This document shows positions 33,733-45,837 of a DNA stretch of 64,000 bases, piece by piece. Source of the stretch: Schistocephalus solidus (lineage: Eukaryota > Platyhelminthes > Cestoda > Diphyllobothriidea > Diphyllobothriidae); NCBI GenBank assembly GCA_017591395.1, contig WEDG01001430.1, positions 62,001 to 126,000 on the forward strand, read 5' to 3'. The notes below the pieces were generated by a model. The model was not told the DNA's origin and did not search any database. It was given only the letters and a program-made list of their open reading frames with translations. The position numbers and the translations under genes are program-made. Within the stretch, counting starts at the first letter, position 1. Each line of letters starts with the position of its first letter.

Positions 33733-35402
33733 CTAAGTGTCGTTCCCAATGGACACAGTAAGAAAAACTCTGAAACAGCTACAGCCCACTAAATCACCTG
33801 GCCCAGATGGTATATCCGCAAAAGTTCTCAATGAACTCACAGAACAGCTGGCCTCTCCGCTCTCCAAGATATTTGAAAGTTAGATGGAGGCGGGGGCTCT
33901 GCCTACCGAGTGGAAGATAGCTAACAAAACCCCCATCTATAAAGGAGGAGAGAGGACATCACCAAACAGTTTCCGACCAGTCAGCCTCACAAGTATCTGT
34001 TGCAAAATGATGGAGAAGATAATAAAAACTGAACTTATGAGGCATCTTGAAGAGAATAACTTGCATAGTTCATATCAACATGGATTTCGAAGTGGTCGAT
34101 CCTGCCTCACAAACTTGCTCACATCCATGGAAAGTTGGACAAAATCATTAGAACTGGGTTTGTCAGTCGATGCGGTCTACATTGACTTTAGCAAAGCCTT
34201 TGACAGGGCTCCACACAAACGTCTGATCTTTAAGCTCCGTCAAATGGGTGTGACTGGCAACCTACTCAAATGGTTGGCCGACTTTTTCACAGACAGGCGC
34301 CAGCGTGTTTGTATCGGAGACACACAGTCTCACTGGGAAACCGTTCACAGTGGAGTTCCGCAGGGCAGCGTTCTGGGTCCCATTTTGTTTCTGATATACG
34401 TAAACGACTGCCTGGATTGTCTGACATGCGAGAAGGTAATGTTCGCTGACGATTTGAAGTTATGGAACTCGATTGAAAAACCGGAGGATGCGCGAAAATT
34501 ACAACAAAACTTAGATCGCTTGCAAACATGGTGTGATGAGTGGCTGCTGAACCTTAATCTTAACAAATGCCAAATAATCCGACTGCGGTCAAGTTCCAGA
34601 AGGCTGATTAGATTTGAATACCAGTACTCCATCAGTGGTCACCAACTCCAGGAGGTTAACATTCTAAAGGACTTGGGTATATGGATAACACCAACTCTCA
34701 AACCATCGTCGCACTGTGCGAATATCGCAAAAAAAGCTATGTGTATCTTAGGTGCAATCAGGAGGTCCTTCGTTAATTTTCACGGAGAGCTTTTTGGGCG
34801 CGTGTTTGGAACATTTATCCGGTCGGTGTTGGAATATTGCGTTCAGGCGTGGCGCCCTTGGACGAAACATGACTACGCTCTGCTGGAGAAAGTTCAACGG
34901 ATGGCAACGAAACTAGTCAGCGGATTGGAATGCCTACCCTAGGAGGGCCGCCTAGAAAGACTTAAAATTTTTCTCTCTCTTATAGAAAATAGAGAGGGGA
35001 TATGATCTTAGTCTTCAAATTGGTCAGAGCAGTTGATTGTGCTCTTCAGATGGCCAACTTTTTTGAATTGGCAAACATGACAAGTCTCCGAGGACACCAA
35101 TACAAACTGAAAATAAATCACGCCAAACTTGAAGTGCGGGCCAACTTCTTTTCCCAACGGGTGATTGACGAATGGAACAAACTGCCAGCCTCAGTTGTTC
35201 AGGCTGAAAGCGTTGAAATGTTTAAAAGAAGACTTTATGCATTTTTATTTGATGAACATATAATTAGTCGACAGCAATGATTGATATACTAAAACGACTA
35301 TCGCCATGTAACATTTTCTTGTTTTGCTAGCGTCTATCTGTTAATAGGGTTTTCAAAAGGCTCTGCTTATCTCCCTTATATATACTGAATTATACTGAAT
35401 TA
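33733..35402 (+). mobile_element. CR1-like non-LTR retrotransposon inserted into family B copy 1
   Basis: A 5'-truncated plus-strand LINE. Comparison with the uninterrupted paralogue at 42.77 kb (GTTATTACTTG..CTGCGTAAT) puts the edges near GTTATTATTTAAC on the left and GAATTAAGTGCGTG on the right. The 3' end carries two ATACTGAATT units after a roughly 100-bp untranslated tail; short 3' repeats are usual for CR1-type elements. It is in better condition than its host copy, in line with a younger insertion. Confidence 0.75.
33749..35280 (+). pseudogene. Reverse transcriptase of the nested CR1-like element
   Basis: Encodes most of the reverse-transcriptase domain of a LINE ORF2, which would copy element RNA at a nicked target site. 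Blocks in order: KSPGPDGISAKVLNELTE, then TPIYKGG, SFRPVSLTSICCKMMEKII, QHGFRSGRSC, VYIDFSKAFDRAPHKRL, SGVPQGSVLGPILFLIYVND, FADDLKLW (the catalytic FADD box), a thumb region with EYCVQAWRPW and VQRMATKLV, and a C-terminal IDEWNKLPASVV region. The endonuclease domain is missing, so the copy is 5' truncated. It is dead but young: an amber stop at 33881-33883, another at 34940-34942 (after GLECLP, where related proteins carry Tyr), then a frameshift before 35002. The longest intact piece is 352 codons. Confidence 0.92.
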
Positions 35403-36187
35403 AGTGCGTGATGATAATTTAGGGCCCTTGTTTTCGGTTAATTTTCATTTTATTTTGAAAAATTTGGGTTGTTTGTCTTGGGGATTCTAGCGCATGGTGT
35501 TCTGCAGCTTTCCTATTTTATTTATATTTTGGTACCTATGCGACGGATTGCTGTGACTCGTCGAAGTGTGGATAAACAACCAACACGAAGGTCGTGTAGT
35601 TGTTTTTTAGTTTTTAAGTCGCTTTGAGAGACAATTTGGTATTTGTGACTTTTATGCGGGAAGCGTTCTTCTACTAGGGTATTTCATATTTTGATTAGAG
35701 TAGAGCATAGCAGGTTTCTTACTTCTGTGTGGTATGTTGTTAGAAGGTTATGGCTCCAGTCTAATTATCAGACATAGCTGTTCATTGAGTCCTGTTCACG
35801 ATTTCGAGGATTTATGTGACTGATGAAAGAATCGTGTGCTGATTTTATGTTAGGTTGGAGTATGGTTATTATTGTTTTGGGATCACTATCAAATATTATG
35901 CCGTCAAAATGCGTACATATACACCAAATATCATTGATGAGAATAATGGCGAGCATGTTGTTTCTTCGGGTGGGTTAATTGACTATTTGAGTAGAGTTTT
36001 TAAATGCAATCAAAGATAACAGTTTGATGTGCTTGGTTGGGGCTGAGTGCTGGGTCCTTGTTTTTAATTGGCTATTGATATAATGGAACAAACTCTAAGG
36101 CTTATTATCCGCCTGCTGGATGATTCTTGAAACTAAGTTCCTACATGCCTGACAGAAAATTTTTTGACAGCATTTCGGTAAGGTAGA

Positions 36188-39100
36188 AATTAAATAATAA
36201 ATAATAAATAAATTGTATATTTAAGGCCCAGAGAGCCCCGTCATTTCAAACTTAATATCGTGGTATAAATAAATACAAAGTGGATAATTGATGCACCATG
36301 TGAGCAGCCATATTAACAGCAGAAATGAACAATATGGTAGGCATGTCCGATTCAGAACGATTTGCCATTTTTAAAACAATAGTCAACAATCTTTAACATA
36401 CACGGTGAACTAGAAAAGAAGCAGTAAAAAACTCCTACGGTTAAATCGAAGGCGGAGTTCAGTGAGCCACCAATTAAAACAAAAAAATTAAAAGAAAAAA
36501 ACTGCTTCATTAAAACATTAATAGCTAGATGCAATGGAATAGTACTGTGATGTTGCTGGCAACGTATAAGCGTTCGGAACGCTTCTTGTCGTGTGAGAGA
36601 TAATATAGCAGTCAGAGCTACGGTTTGTAACCACCAGTGGAGGTGAAAAAGGACGAACTAATCGTGGACACCAGGGTCAAAACGAAGAAGGGACAGAAGA
36701 GGTCATGAGATCATCATCGAGATGCGACCTTGCCGACTGCACAGTCCACCAATCAAAGAGGCAAAACCATCAGAACCCGCCTTGATCATCAACTGAACCT
36801 GGAGACGATCGTTGGGGTTGCAAAAGCGGAGGAAAGTCTCAAGATTTTCAAGAGTTGGCGATGCTTGTTTAAAAGGAGGGGGGCGAAAAAGTGAATGCAA
36901 AGATTGACTCTGCAGAGGACGATGGAAATATAATAAGAGACCAATATAATATCAAGGGAGTTGCCTCAAATGCCAGAACGACCGTTTCCGAAATCCAAAA
37001 GTTGCGAGCTTGGGAATGAAACAGACAATAAGGACTTTATATCTTCCGAAGTTAAATGTTTGCGTAACTTTGTTTTAAAAATAGCTAATGTGGACGACAA
37101 CCTAATTTGCAGTGGAACATTATTCCAGATTAAAGCCTATTTGAAGGCAAAAAACAGAGAAAGTTTAGTTGTGGAGCTAAGGGGTGGTGAAATTATCATG
37201 GAGGAATTACGAGTGGCATAGGGTCGATCTACTGGAGCGATAGCTTTAATTCGTGGGACATTTGGCCTAGAGTTAACGCGAAACAGGAAGCAGAGACCGG
37301 CTTCGAGTCATCTTACCCACAGAAATTTAATGTTTGCTAACTGGCATCTATCCGTATAAGAGATACTGGATCCAGGAAGAGGAAAAAGTCTTCGAGTAAA
37401 AACCCTCTGAACTTTTTCAATCTTACTGCGGTCAGAGGTGATCATCAGCCCAAAGAGGGAACAGCAGTATTCTAGGATAGGAAGAACAAACATGCGGTAC
37501 AGGTCTAACTTTATTTCTGGAAGGAAGAAATTGTGCGATATAAAACCACATATCTGTGCAGCCTTTGCAGAAATTCGATCTGCATGAGGTGATAATGCTA
37601 GCTTATTCGTGTAACTAAGACCTAAGTCTTTTATGGTTTATCGTTCTAAAAGTGTACTATTTTAAAATACTAGGAGTCCAGGAAGGTTGGCGGGGCCAAA
37701 ACACATGAAACTACTCTTGGATGGAGAAAATTCCATCTGCCAACGTGAGCTCCAATGTGAGAGCATAAGTAGATCAGTGTTGATTTTATCAACGCAACTA
37801 TTGACAGTGTCTTACGAAAATGAATAAATGCACTTTCGGACGTCAGCGTAAACGAAATTTTGTGAATTTGTGAGTAAAGCTGAAATTTCGTATATGTACA
37901 GAATTAAGAGAAGGGGACCTAGAACCGTGCCTTGAAAAACGATACTCGTGATCGGTTTAGGCTTCGAGTAGCTATTACCTTCTAAGACCTTCTGGTTGCG
38001 GTTAGCCAAGAAGGAGCCAATGAAGTCAAGGAGAGGACGCCAGATGCCGAGGGTTTCCAGTTTTACCATAAGACGTCTGTGTGGTACCTTGTCAAAGGCT
38101 TTGCTCAGGTCAAAGTTGATCACAACCACTGACTGCTGCTCATTACGAAGGGAAGGGACGAGGTTTAAGAAAAGCTAAGTGACACACTTCGCATGATCTC
38201 CCAGGTAGAAACCCATATTGCGAGTCGCTTAAGAGCTTATTTTCTAAGCAAAAGCCGAGAATTTGATTAAAAATAATTTTTTCAAGAAGTTTTGCTAGAG
38301 CCGGGGTTTTGTGATCGCCTCGATAATTATTTACGTCCGAACGAGATCCCGACTTGAAGACAGGAAGAATAAAAGATGACTTCCATGAGTCAGGAAAGAA
38401 TCCATTTAAAAGATAAACTGAGAATACATGGCTAAGCAATCGGGGAAAGCTCAGCGTTCTCTAATAATTGAGTTTGGAATACCGTCAGTCCCCGAGATGT
38501 TCCTCGAGATTTTTTGCTGACCCTGTTTCCCTGAATACCTTCGATTTTTGTTTTTCTTCTTTAACTGCCTTTTAAGTTATCTTATTAACCAGACAGAACG
38601 ACTAGTCTTTTTGCACCTTTACTGGACAAAAGCTTTCAATCAGATCGAATGAAACCGTCTTAAACTATTACCAGTCATCCTCCGGATTCTCTTTGTGCCA
38701 ACAATTCCATTTTATGGACATCAGTTCGTTCTTCATTGCGTTAAAATCAGCCTTTAATATATTGCGCTTGCATTCAGTTCTCTTCTGGCACTGAGAATAA
38801 AGTGAGTCAACCCTCAGTAGTGCATTATGGTCACACTTGCTGAGGCCTGCAATAGAAGACACTTCATCAATGTTAGAGAAGTCCCTCCTAAAAACTAGGC
38901 CATGCAATTGGCTCTCTGGTTCTCTCTTTATCTCGTAGGTATGATAACCTTCTGGGCCAGAGGTTGGTGGAGAGTGTGATCCATAAGCTTGCGGCCGAAG
39001 GAAGTTTGCGCACCGTCAACTTTCAGATTTATCCAGTCTACTGTAGGTCATTGAAATTTACAGCAATAAGCAGCTGCTAGTGGCTTGCTACTTCCTTGAT

Positions 39101-39500
39101 TCGTCAACTGCATTTGGAATGCTTTGCGGTCTGTAGATTGTCAAGAATTACAGGTTTTGTGAACAATTTTTTTATCTTTATCCGGAGAAATTCATATTCA
39201 AGGAAGAGGGCGTGCGTTGCTTCGACTGCCGAGATTCTTGTCCTTACGTATATGGTCACTGTACCTCCCTGTCTATTTTCTTGGTCTCTTCGAAAGAGCT
39301 GGTATCCATCTATCGAAACCTCGCTTTCCACGATTTTGGCTTTGAGCCACGTTTCCGTAATGGCAATGACATCGGGGGTTCAGTGTGAGGCTAGTGGCTT
39401 GGGTTCGTCTATTTTCGATAGGAGACTTTGAGCATTGGCATACAAACATCTCCATTAAAACTGGCTAACGCCTTCATATAGACTTTTACTCATTTCGTCG
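36188..39500 (-). mobile_element. CR1/Jockey-like non-LTR element, family B, copy 2 (3' tail, RT and endonuclease)
   Basis: Read on the minus strand. An endonuclease start (NAQSLLSKIDE near 39440, DVIAITETWL, then IDGYQLFRRDQENRQGG near 39300) is followed by a C-terminal endonuclease region with LSKCDHNALLRVD (38840). The reverse transcriptase follows: FFPDSWKSSFILPVFKSGS, KLLEKIIFNQI, SQYGFLPGRSCE (38440-38190), then NFDLSKAFDKVPHRRL and a GTVLGPLL box (38110-37910), YADV in place of the FADD box, and LPILEYCCSLFG (37480). The tail 36188-36500 ends in AAATAA repeats on the plus strand and matches the tails at 43.1 and 46.5 kb. Many stops and frameshifts. Joining the endonuclease and RT parts into one copy is inferred from order and spacing. 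Confidence 0.75.
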
Positions 39501-40213
39501 GCTTGAATGCTAGAATCTCTCAGTGCTTTCCGAACTGAAATGGTGTCCATCCCGCCCACACTGAGGTCTGATAAGCGGTCCTCAACCGAGTTCTGGAGTG
39601 CCTTCCTTTTGTTATACTTACTCGTAACAGTTATGTTCTTCGTATTGAGTGTCCTTGTCTTAGTGAGGACCCGCCTTGGTGATTGTCGGGGTATGCTCCA
39701 ATAAAGCCCTCTTTATCAATTTTAATAAACTATCATTTATTTGGAGCCATGTTTCCTGTTCGTTTCTCCTCTTCAGTTCTCGTCTCAGAATCCTCATTTA
39801 TGCCTTTTAGTCGGTTCATAATCCACCTGAAGAAACACAGCCCGGTGTGAGCTATGGAGAGCCATTCTCCATACGAGAGGCGTTAATCGCGAACATAATT
39901 TTAAGAATGGTTTAAGGAGGCCTTGGTGATGATAGTTCATGTGAAGCATCCGCATTCCTTAACGGAATACTTTGTGCAGTAACGCATTCGCTATCTTGAA
40001 GAATCGAATTTAAGTATGCTCGGAAAAGACCGAGGTCATGTTTTACCCTTTCCTTTGCAATCAGAGAAGTGGATTCGGGAGCCCCTTAAATAATGAGATT
40101 GCGTTTTCGGTCAAAATGTCTGGTTTGTGACTTGGTGCTCTGATTTGTTTATAGAGCATAAGTATCAGGAAGAATTCTACTTTGGTCAACGATGCTATTT
40201 GCGCTTGTACTAG
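39501..40213. other. Stretch between element copy 2 and the DUF4806-like gene
   Basis: The part next to 39500 is probably the 5' region of the element. A 65-codon plus-strand frame at 39507-39704 is antisense to it. No exon recognised. Confidence 0.3.
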
Positions 40214-40770
40214 CAACGATTCTTAAAGTTAATGGCTAACCCCTTTTTGGAAATTTGCCAATTAGTTCCGCAGTTTCTGCTGTATCATCAGCAGTGGATC
40301 CCGCTTGAGCGTCTACCAATGTTGAAACTTTATGAAGTAGACACCTTAACCAAAGACATCACAGAAAAATCCATCAGGGACAAATTGGTAGGTAGCCTGC
40401 ACATTTTTTAACTATCTTACTAGGCTACGTATTTGGGCTTCCTCGGTGATGAAGGCGTCAGCAGTTGGGCAGATCGCATATTTTTAGCCCTTTTCGCCGA
40501 TGAGGTGACCTACCACTTAACTTTCTACGGTAGACACCAGGACAAAAAACATTTCTTGCTTCCTCTCTCAACGCTGTTATTCTGAGTAAGAAAAAGCTCA
40601 TTAATTACTTAATTGTGCGTACCACAGAGGTTGTTAATAGGCGGAATAATCGACAAAAAGGCGACAAATTACAGCTTGAAATGGCTTTCAAGAATGCCTC
40701 TAAGAAGGCATACGATCGCCTACACAAAAGTGGTCTAAAGTCTACCCTCGGCAAGAGTCTTGACGGTTAG
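40214..40770 (+). CDS. Small three-block gene candidate, DUF4806-like
   Basis: Three plus-strand coding blocks look like exons. Block 1 (40214-40387; ATG at 40232) reads PFLEICQLVPQFLLYHQQW, then KDITEKSIRDKL, ending at a donor (TTG then GTAGGT). Block 2 (40424-40585) follows an acceptor (TTACTAG) in the same phase: ATYLGFLGDEGVSSWADRIF, LALFADEVTYHLTFYGRHQD, KKHFLLPLSTLLF, then TGA directly before GTAAGA. Block 3 (about 40630-40770) reads VVNRRNNRQKGDK and KKAYDRLHKSGLK before TAG. The order of a basic helix, a G-containing turn, an aromatic Y.G....K..F strand and a final helix recalls DUF4806, a domain of unknown function frequent in invertebrates and often of transposon origin. The TGA at the block 2/3 junction means either the gene ends there or it is damaged. 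No other copy in the window. Confidence 0.4.
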
Positions 40771-41389
40771 TCAAATTTACTTATCAACAATTACAGAAAA
40801 ATGTTAGACTTATTTTTTTACACCTCCATTTTTAAGACTTTTTTCAACAAAATATACTGTACTTTCTTACTTTGTCTTACGATAGTCACCATATCATTGT
40901 TAAAAATTCTAGAAGAATGTAATGGGGGTCTTTTTTAAACCGCTTACCTATTTGGGAGGCCTACAAAAGGAGAAAGGTGTTCCACTCTGCGGTTGAAAAA
41001 TGAAATACGAATTTTTCGGATCTGATTCGCGTCCGACTATTCATACGCTGAGATCCGATTCGCGTCCAAATTGGTATTATGGGTACATTGCAAGTTATCA
41101 TAGGAGGTTCAGAAATAGACGTGAAATACATACTCGTGGGAGCTTTTGGCCTGCGTATCCAGTTCTAGTGAGTTGGTCATCGCCGTCATCAGAAGCGCAC
41201 GTAAAGTAAGTTTGGAATTTTAGCTTGACTTCTAGGTGCATAATAGATGGCAGCTCATTTGGAGGACTCAGAATTGAAGTAGCTATCGCCAACAGGTCAC
41301 GCACTTAAAATACGCCTGCGTGAATGTTGATCCCCGAAGTTGGCGTCATCAGAGCCTTTTAGGCCCGAATTCTTTGTTGAAAAACTGAC
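40771..41389. other. Stretch with a short direct repeat
   Basis: GATCTGATTCGCGTCC (41020) and GATCCGATTCGCGTCC (41052) are direct repeats about 32 bp apart. Otherwise nothing recognised. Confidence 0.4.
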
Positions 41390-43000
41390 TTGCAAATTGT
41401 CTTATCTAATTCAAAATATATGTGTATTATTAATGAATAAATAGTGTTTGATTTTTATTTTCAATTCCATTAGGTTTCGACTATTTCTAATAGAAGTTGG
41501 CAGGGCATTCCACATTTTCTTTGTATAGTTCCGTGTGTGAGCCTTGGATGCCATCACATTTGGATAAGGATCTGGTAAAGCATCTTTGAGTGGCTTTTAG
41601 TTTCTTTTGGCCATATGAGGGCATTATGCCAAAGAAAATTGATTGGTAATCCAGGAGAGGTAAAACGTACATTTTATATAGTCGTGTCTTTAGTGCAGGT
41701 GAGGAGAAATATTACAAAGGATTTCGCAGAGTTGACTGGCTTTTAGGGATAGTTGTTTAACGTGGGGAGATAAACCAAGAGTATTTGTATAGCTTAGACA
41801 TTAGTCTTTTATTGGTGTTGTCTCGGTTATTTCCTAATCGTTTAAAATTAAGGGAGGAATTTCTTGTGGACCAAAAATCAGGAGAATGTCATTTATCATT
41901 GAAAACTCAATTCGCTTTGTTTTTTAAGATCATTTCCAATCGTTCTGTGCATACTGGCTACTGTATGCTTGTTATATGCATATGCAAGTTTTATGTCGTC
42001 CACATATAAAAAATTTTTAGCTGACATTGATATAGAGGATAAGTCGTGAATTTATATAAGAAATAGGGGGGGACCTAGAATAGTCCCCTGAAGTACTCTT
42101 CTACTTATAGGAGATGGTTCTGAGACAACGTTTCGAATTTGTACTGACTGATATCGGTTTTGAAGGTATGCTTTATGAAAGTCGAGAAGAGGAGACCAAT
42201 CCCATGACTTATTAGCTTCAATATTAGCTTTTGCTGGAGGGACTTTACAAAAAGCATTTTTCAGGTCAAAGTATATCGTAGCCACCGTGATTTCTTCATC
42301 TCTGCTACTTGAAATGAATTCAAGGAAGGTGAGCATTTTTTAAATAATTTAGCATTGGTCCGAAATTATTTTTTCTATGATTTTCGCTATCATTGCTGTT
42401 CGGTGAACACCACGATAGCTTTATGTATCAGACTGGTTCCCGTTTTTAAAGATTGGCGTCATGCTTGAGTATTTCCAGATTTCTGGATACATACCATTCG
42501 ACTGGAGTAAGAAGAATAGACTTGATAGAAGTATTGGCGCATATATTATATGCTTCAGTATGCAAGGTGGGATTTTATCCGTTCCAAAAGAAGTGGAATT
42601 AGAAAGTTGTCTGATAGCTTTTTGATGGTGACTTCGCAAAAACAGATCTCAATGATGCTAACTGCTGTCACGTCTCTTGGTTGGGGTATCGAATTTTTCT
42701 CAAATGAAAATTTGGCTAAGAATTACTTATTGAATAAATATGCCATTTGTTTGTCATCTGTTATTACTTGTCCTGCGTAATCAATCATGATTTGGAGACC
42801 TGATTTTGGTTAGTATTCATTTAGTTCCATAATATTTGGGCTGTTCTTCGGAGGACTCTATTGCCCGGCGTTCCGCAGCTATGTTCTTATTTGTTTCCAT
42901 TTTTCAACTTGGTCATGAATTTCCCTAATTCATCTGAGTGTGGATAAATAACTAACTGATGGATCGTAAGGTTGCTTATTAGTTTTTTAGCCTCTTGGAA
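41390..43000 (-). mobile_element. CR1/Jockey-like non-LTR element, family B, copy 3
   Basis: Minus-strand pieces in order: ILKHIIYAPILLSSLFF and SMTPIFKNGNQSDT (42640-42421), a finger region, TIYFDLKNAFCKVP (42280), SRRVLQGTILGPPLFLI (about 42100), and LPLLDYQSIFFG with KATQRCFTRSLSKCDG (41670-41500). These are RT blocks 2 to 9 of a non-LTR element. All frames carry stops and shifts. The nucleotide sequence is collinear with copy 1 and is uninterrupted where copy 1 carries the nested insertion. The 3' end lies near 41400 with an AT-rich AATAAATAG tail. Confidence 0.7.
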
Positions 43001-43079
43001 AAGAAGTTAGGCATTTGTGACTTCTTATACGGAGATCTCTCATCTTTTAAGGTATATTGAATTTTACAAAGGGAAGAGT

Positions 43080-43425
43080 ATAAATAGTTTAGTGAAGCAG
43101 TTTTTTTCTCCAAATTTTTTTTTAAATTGGCGGCTCGCCAAACTCCGCCTCCGATTTAACCGTTGGAGTTGTTTTACTGCTTCTTTTCTAGTTCACCGTT
43201 TATGATAAAGATTATTGACTATTTTTTTTAAAATGGCAAATCGTTCTGAACCGGACATGCCTACCATATTGTTCATTTCTGCTGTTAATATGGTTGCTCA
43301 CATAGTGCAGCAATTATCCACTTTGTATTTATTTATACCGCGATACTAAGTTTGAAATGAAGGGGCTCTCTGGGCCTTAAATATACAATTAATATATTTA
43401 TTTATTTATTAGGCTCGTGCGAGTT
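43080..43425 (+). mobile_element. Family B element, 3' tail (plus orientation)
   Basis: Collinear, in opposite orientation, with 36190-36500 and 46480-46780. Shared blocks: AACTCCGCCTCCGATTTAAC, TTTTCTAGTTCACCG, CCGGACATGCCTACCATATTG, GGGCTCTCTGGGCCTTAAAT, then a TATTTATT-type terminal repeat. This defines the 3' terminus of the family. Confidence 0.7.
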
Positions 43426-43479
43426 AAGCGTAGGGAGTCTTGGGCACTAAGTGAGACCAATTCATCCAAATTTGTCGCT

Positions 43480-45835
43480 CAAATCTTCCATGTTCGATCA
43501 TCGGCTAAGCGCCTGAATGTAACTCCGCCCTTACATGACTGTAACAAAAAATTCGTTACAGAGGATTTGGGCAAAGAATAACTGTTAAATTCCCTTTTTT
43601 CAACCATTTTACCACTGAAAAAAGCCTCACTCCCTCAATTCCTCTGCTTTCAAATTTAAATTCACTTCACGTATTCAAAAAGAAATAGCTCACCTAAAAA
43701 AATTCACATTTTGTTGGAACTGATAACATTCAAAACTCACTTATTAAACAGTTAAGGGATTTTCCACCTTTGCTAAGCAAATTATCCTCAGTATTTCTCG
43801 AAAATGGTTTCTTCCCCGATTATTGGAAAACTTCTATTATAATATCAGTTTTTAAATCTGGTTCCCGCTCGGACATTCATAACTATCGCTGTGTTCATAA
43901 AACGCCCTCTCTTGCTAAACTCTTCGAAAAACTTATTGCAAAACAAATCACGGATTTTTGCATAAGCAATAAAATTATCAACTTTTCCCAACACGGCTTT
44001 TTACCGTACTGCTCTTGTGAAACCTGCAACGTGTCTTTTTTAAATCTACTAACCTCTCTTCGTAAAGATCATCTATCTGTAGTAGTTATCTATTTTGATT
44101 GTAGTAAGGCATTCGATAAAATGCCTCATAAACGACTTCTAGCTTAACAAGAAGCAATAGGATTTTGTAGTCCCCTTACTGACTTTATTAGATCATACCT
44201 AAATGATCGAAAACAAAAGGATTAGTGGGGTCCTCATACTCAATTGCTACCCCGATTGTTAGTGGTGTTCTTCAAGGTCCCATATTAGGTCCTTTGTTGT
44301 TCTGACTGTATATTAATGATATTTCATCGATAGTTAAGCATTCTTAATCTTTTATTTATGCTGATTACCTCAAATGCGTGTATTCCATCTCTGACGCTAC
44401 GACCTAACGATGCCTGGAAAAAATTAATTCGGGCTTAGACGCTCGCTCGGCATGGAGCTCCACATAACTAATGGAGTTCTTACCTTCTATTTGTCGCTAT
44501 ATGAGTTTTGGGTCTGTAACGCTGCCGCTACCTCTTATTTTTGAGGGGTGCCCTAAGATTGAACGTTCCTACATCAAGGACTAGAACCAATAAATTAGAT
44601 CTGTCGCCTCATGCCAATAGAAGTACGGCCAAAGCTGCTCAGATTTGCGACTTTTTTTCTTATAATTTATATCTTCCAAAAATTAAATTAAGACTCGTAT
44701 GTTTTTACTTCCCACTCTTGAATGCTGCTGTCATTTCTTCGGTTTAATGAGCGAATCTTGCCGTTTAAAAATTGAAAATTTCTAAAGACATTTCACAAAA
44801 AACTCCTGTTTCCGACTCTTTCAACTGCTTCCTACTCAACCAAATGCCAGCTGACGAAGCTAAAATTTCTTTGGGTCAGGAGACTGGAAGCAGGCTTTTG
44901 TCACCTTTTCCGACTAAATAATAGCTCAACTCTCCCAAAATTTTTTGTCCTTACCCCCTTTAGTCTTTCTTATAATCTTAGAAATTCTGCACTAATTATA
45001 CCTCCCCCTGCATCCTCCACGTGTAAACGCTCTCTTTTCTTTGCTTCTAGGTAAAGCTTTCTTTAAAATAACTTGCCAATTTAAATTAGGTCGTTAACTA
45101 GTCTATCTGCATTCAAGCGAAGACTGCACATTTATGTTAGCACTGATTCTATTAACCTTTTATTTTCCTCATCTTTTCCCAGTAGCTTTCCCCATGACTC
45201 GGAGAAAGGACCATTGGGAATTTAAGTGACCCTCTTGAAACTATATTTTCAATACCTCGAGTCACCCATGAACCATGGTGTCTCCTTATATCACCAGTCA
45301 TCCAAATGATGAAGTCATTTGGACGTACACATTCGGTGGTCTACGGTCTAAATTCTGACGTTTCGTTGGATACTAACCATAATCAGAATTCAATTCTGGA
45401 GCCTAAGATGTTGAGAAATTAAGTTCATTGACGCATTTTCCTGAGATTTTGTTTCATACGCCTAAGTGCTCAAGAACGCATCATTCCGACGTTTCATTAT
45501 CTCATTCTGAAATGCTACTGCAGTTTTACCCTAGTTTACCACCTAACCTTATCATTCTAAGCAGTTTTTCTCCAACCTACTATTCGAAAATGGAGGCCTA
45601 TTAAACTCTGCCTACGTTTTTAAGGTAGGAGTTTTTTTTTCACTCTTAATTTTTCTAGTTCACCATTTCTTTTAAAACAACGCTAACTGTTGACTTAGCA
45701 GGATAAGTTCTGTCTACATTATTAACTATTTGTACATTTTATCTGCACACATTGTCATAACTTTATTTGGTTACTAATGTTTGTTTAGACAGTGCCTTGC
45801 TGGTGCTTACTAAATAAAAATTCTAAATTCTAGAT
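43480..45835 (+). mobile_element. CR1/Jockey-like non-LTR element, family B, copy 4 (plus orientation)
   Basis: Plus-strand RT. A 125-codon frame (43770-44147) reads LENGFFPDYWKTSIIISVF, KSGSRSDIHNYRCVHKTP, KLFEKLIAKQI, SQHGFLPYCSCETCN, then VIYFDCSKAFDKMPHKRLLA and a stop. Further pieces are GVLQGPILGPLLF (44262-44300), YINDISS, a YADY version of the catalytic box (near 44360), and a thumb region with RTRTNKLDLSPHA (44570-44620). The tail at 45590-45830 (CTCTGCCTACG, TTTTTCTAGTTCACC) resembles the family tail and ends in AATAAAAATTC. About 2.3 kb, no endonuclease seen, many stops. Confidence 0.75.
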
Positions 45836-45837
45836 AA

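Larger units (their letters stand above)
32100..36180 (-). mobile_element. CR1/Jockey-like non-LTR element, family B, copy 1 (interrupted by a nested element)
   Basis: The minus strand carries reverse-transcriptase pieces: GVL.GTI followed by LLLFLIYIHDLSTLSTT (about 33015-32945), FADELKL (the FADD-like catalytic box, near 32925) and a thumb region around 32800. The nucleotide sequence runs parallel to 41.4-43.0 kb; for example GGCAGGACATTCCA at 32197 against GGCAGGGCATTCCA at 41499, and TAATCCAGGAGAGGTAA at 32543 against 41650. The copy is dead (stops, frameshifts). The parallel breaks at about 33732 and resumes at about 35400 because a plus-strand element is inserted. The 5' limit is approximate; 36188 onward belongs to the 3' tail of the next copy. 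Confidence 0.7.

Noticed and set aside
34287..34632. Two minus-strand frames of 80-95 codons
   Set aside because: Shadows of the reverse-transcriptase frame on the opposite strand.
36961..37221. 86-codon plus-strand frame
   Set aside because: Antisense to the untranslated part of family B copy 2; the same region in copy 5 has no such frame.
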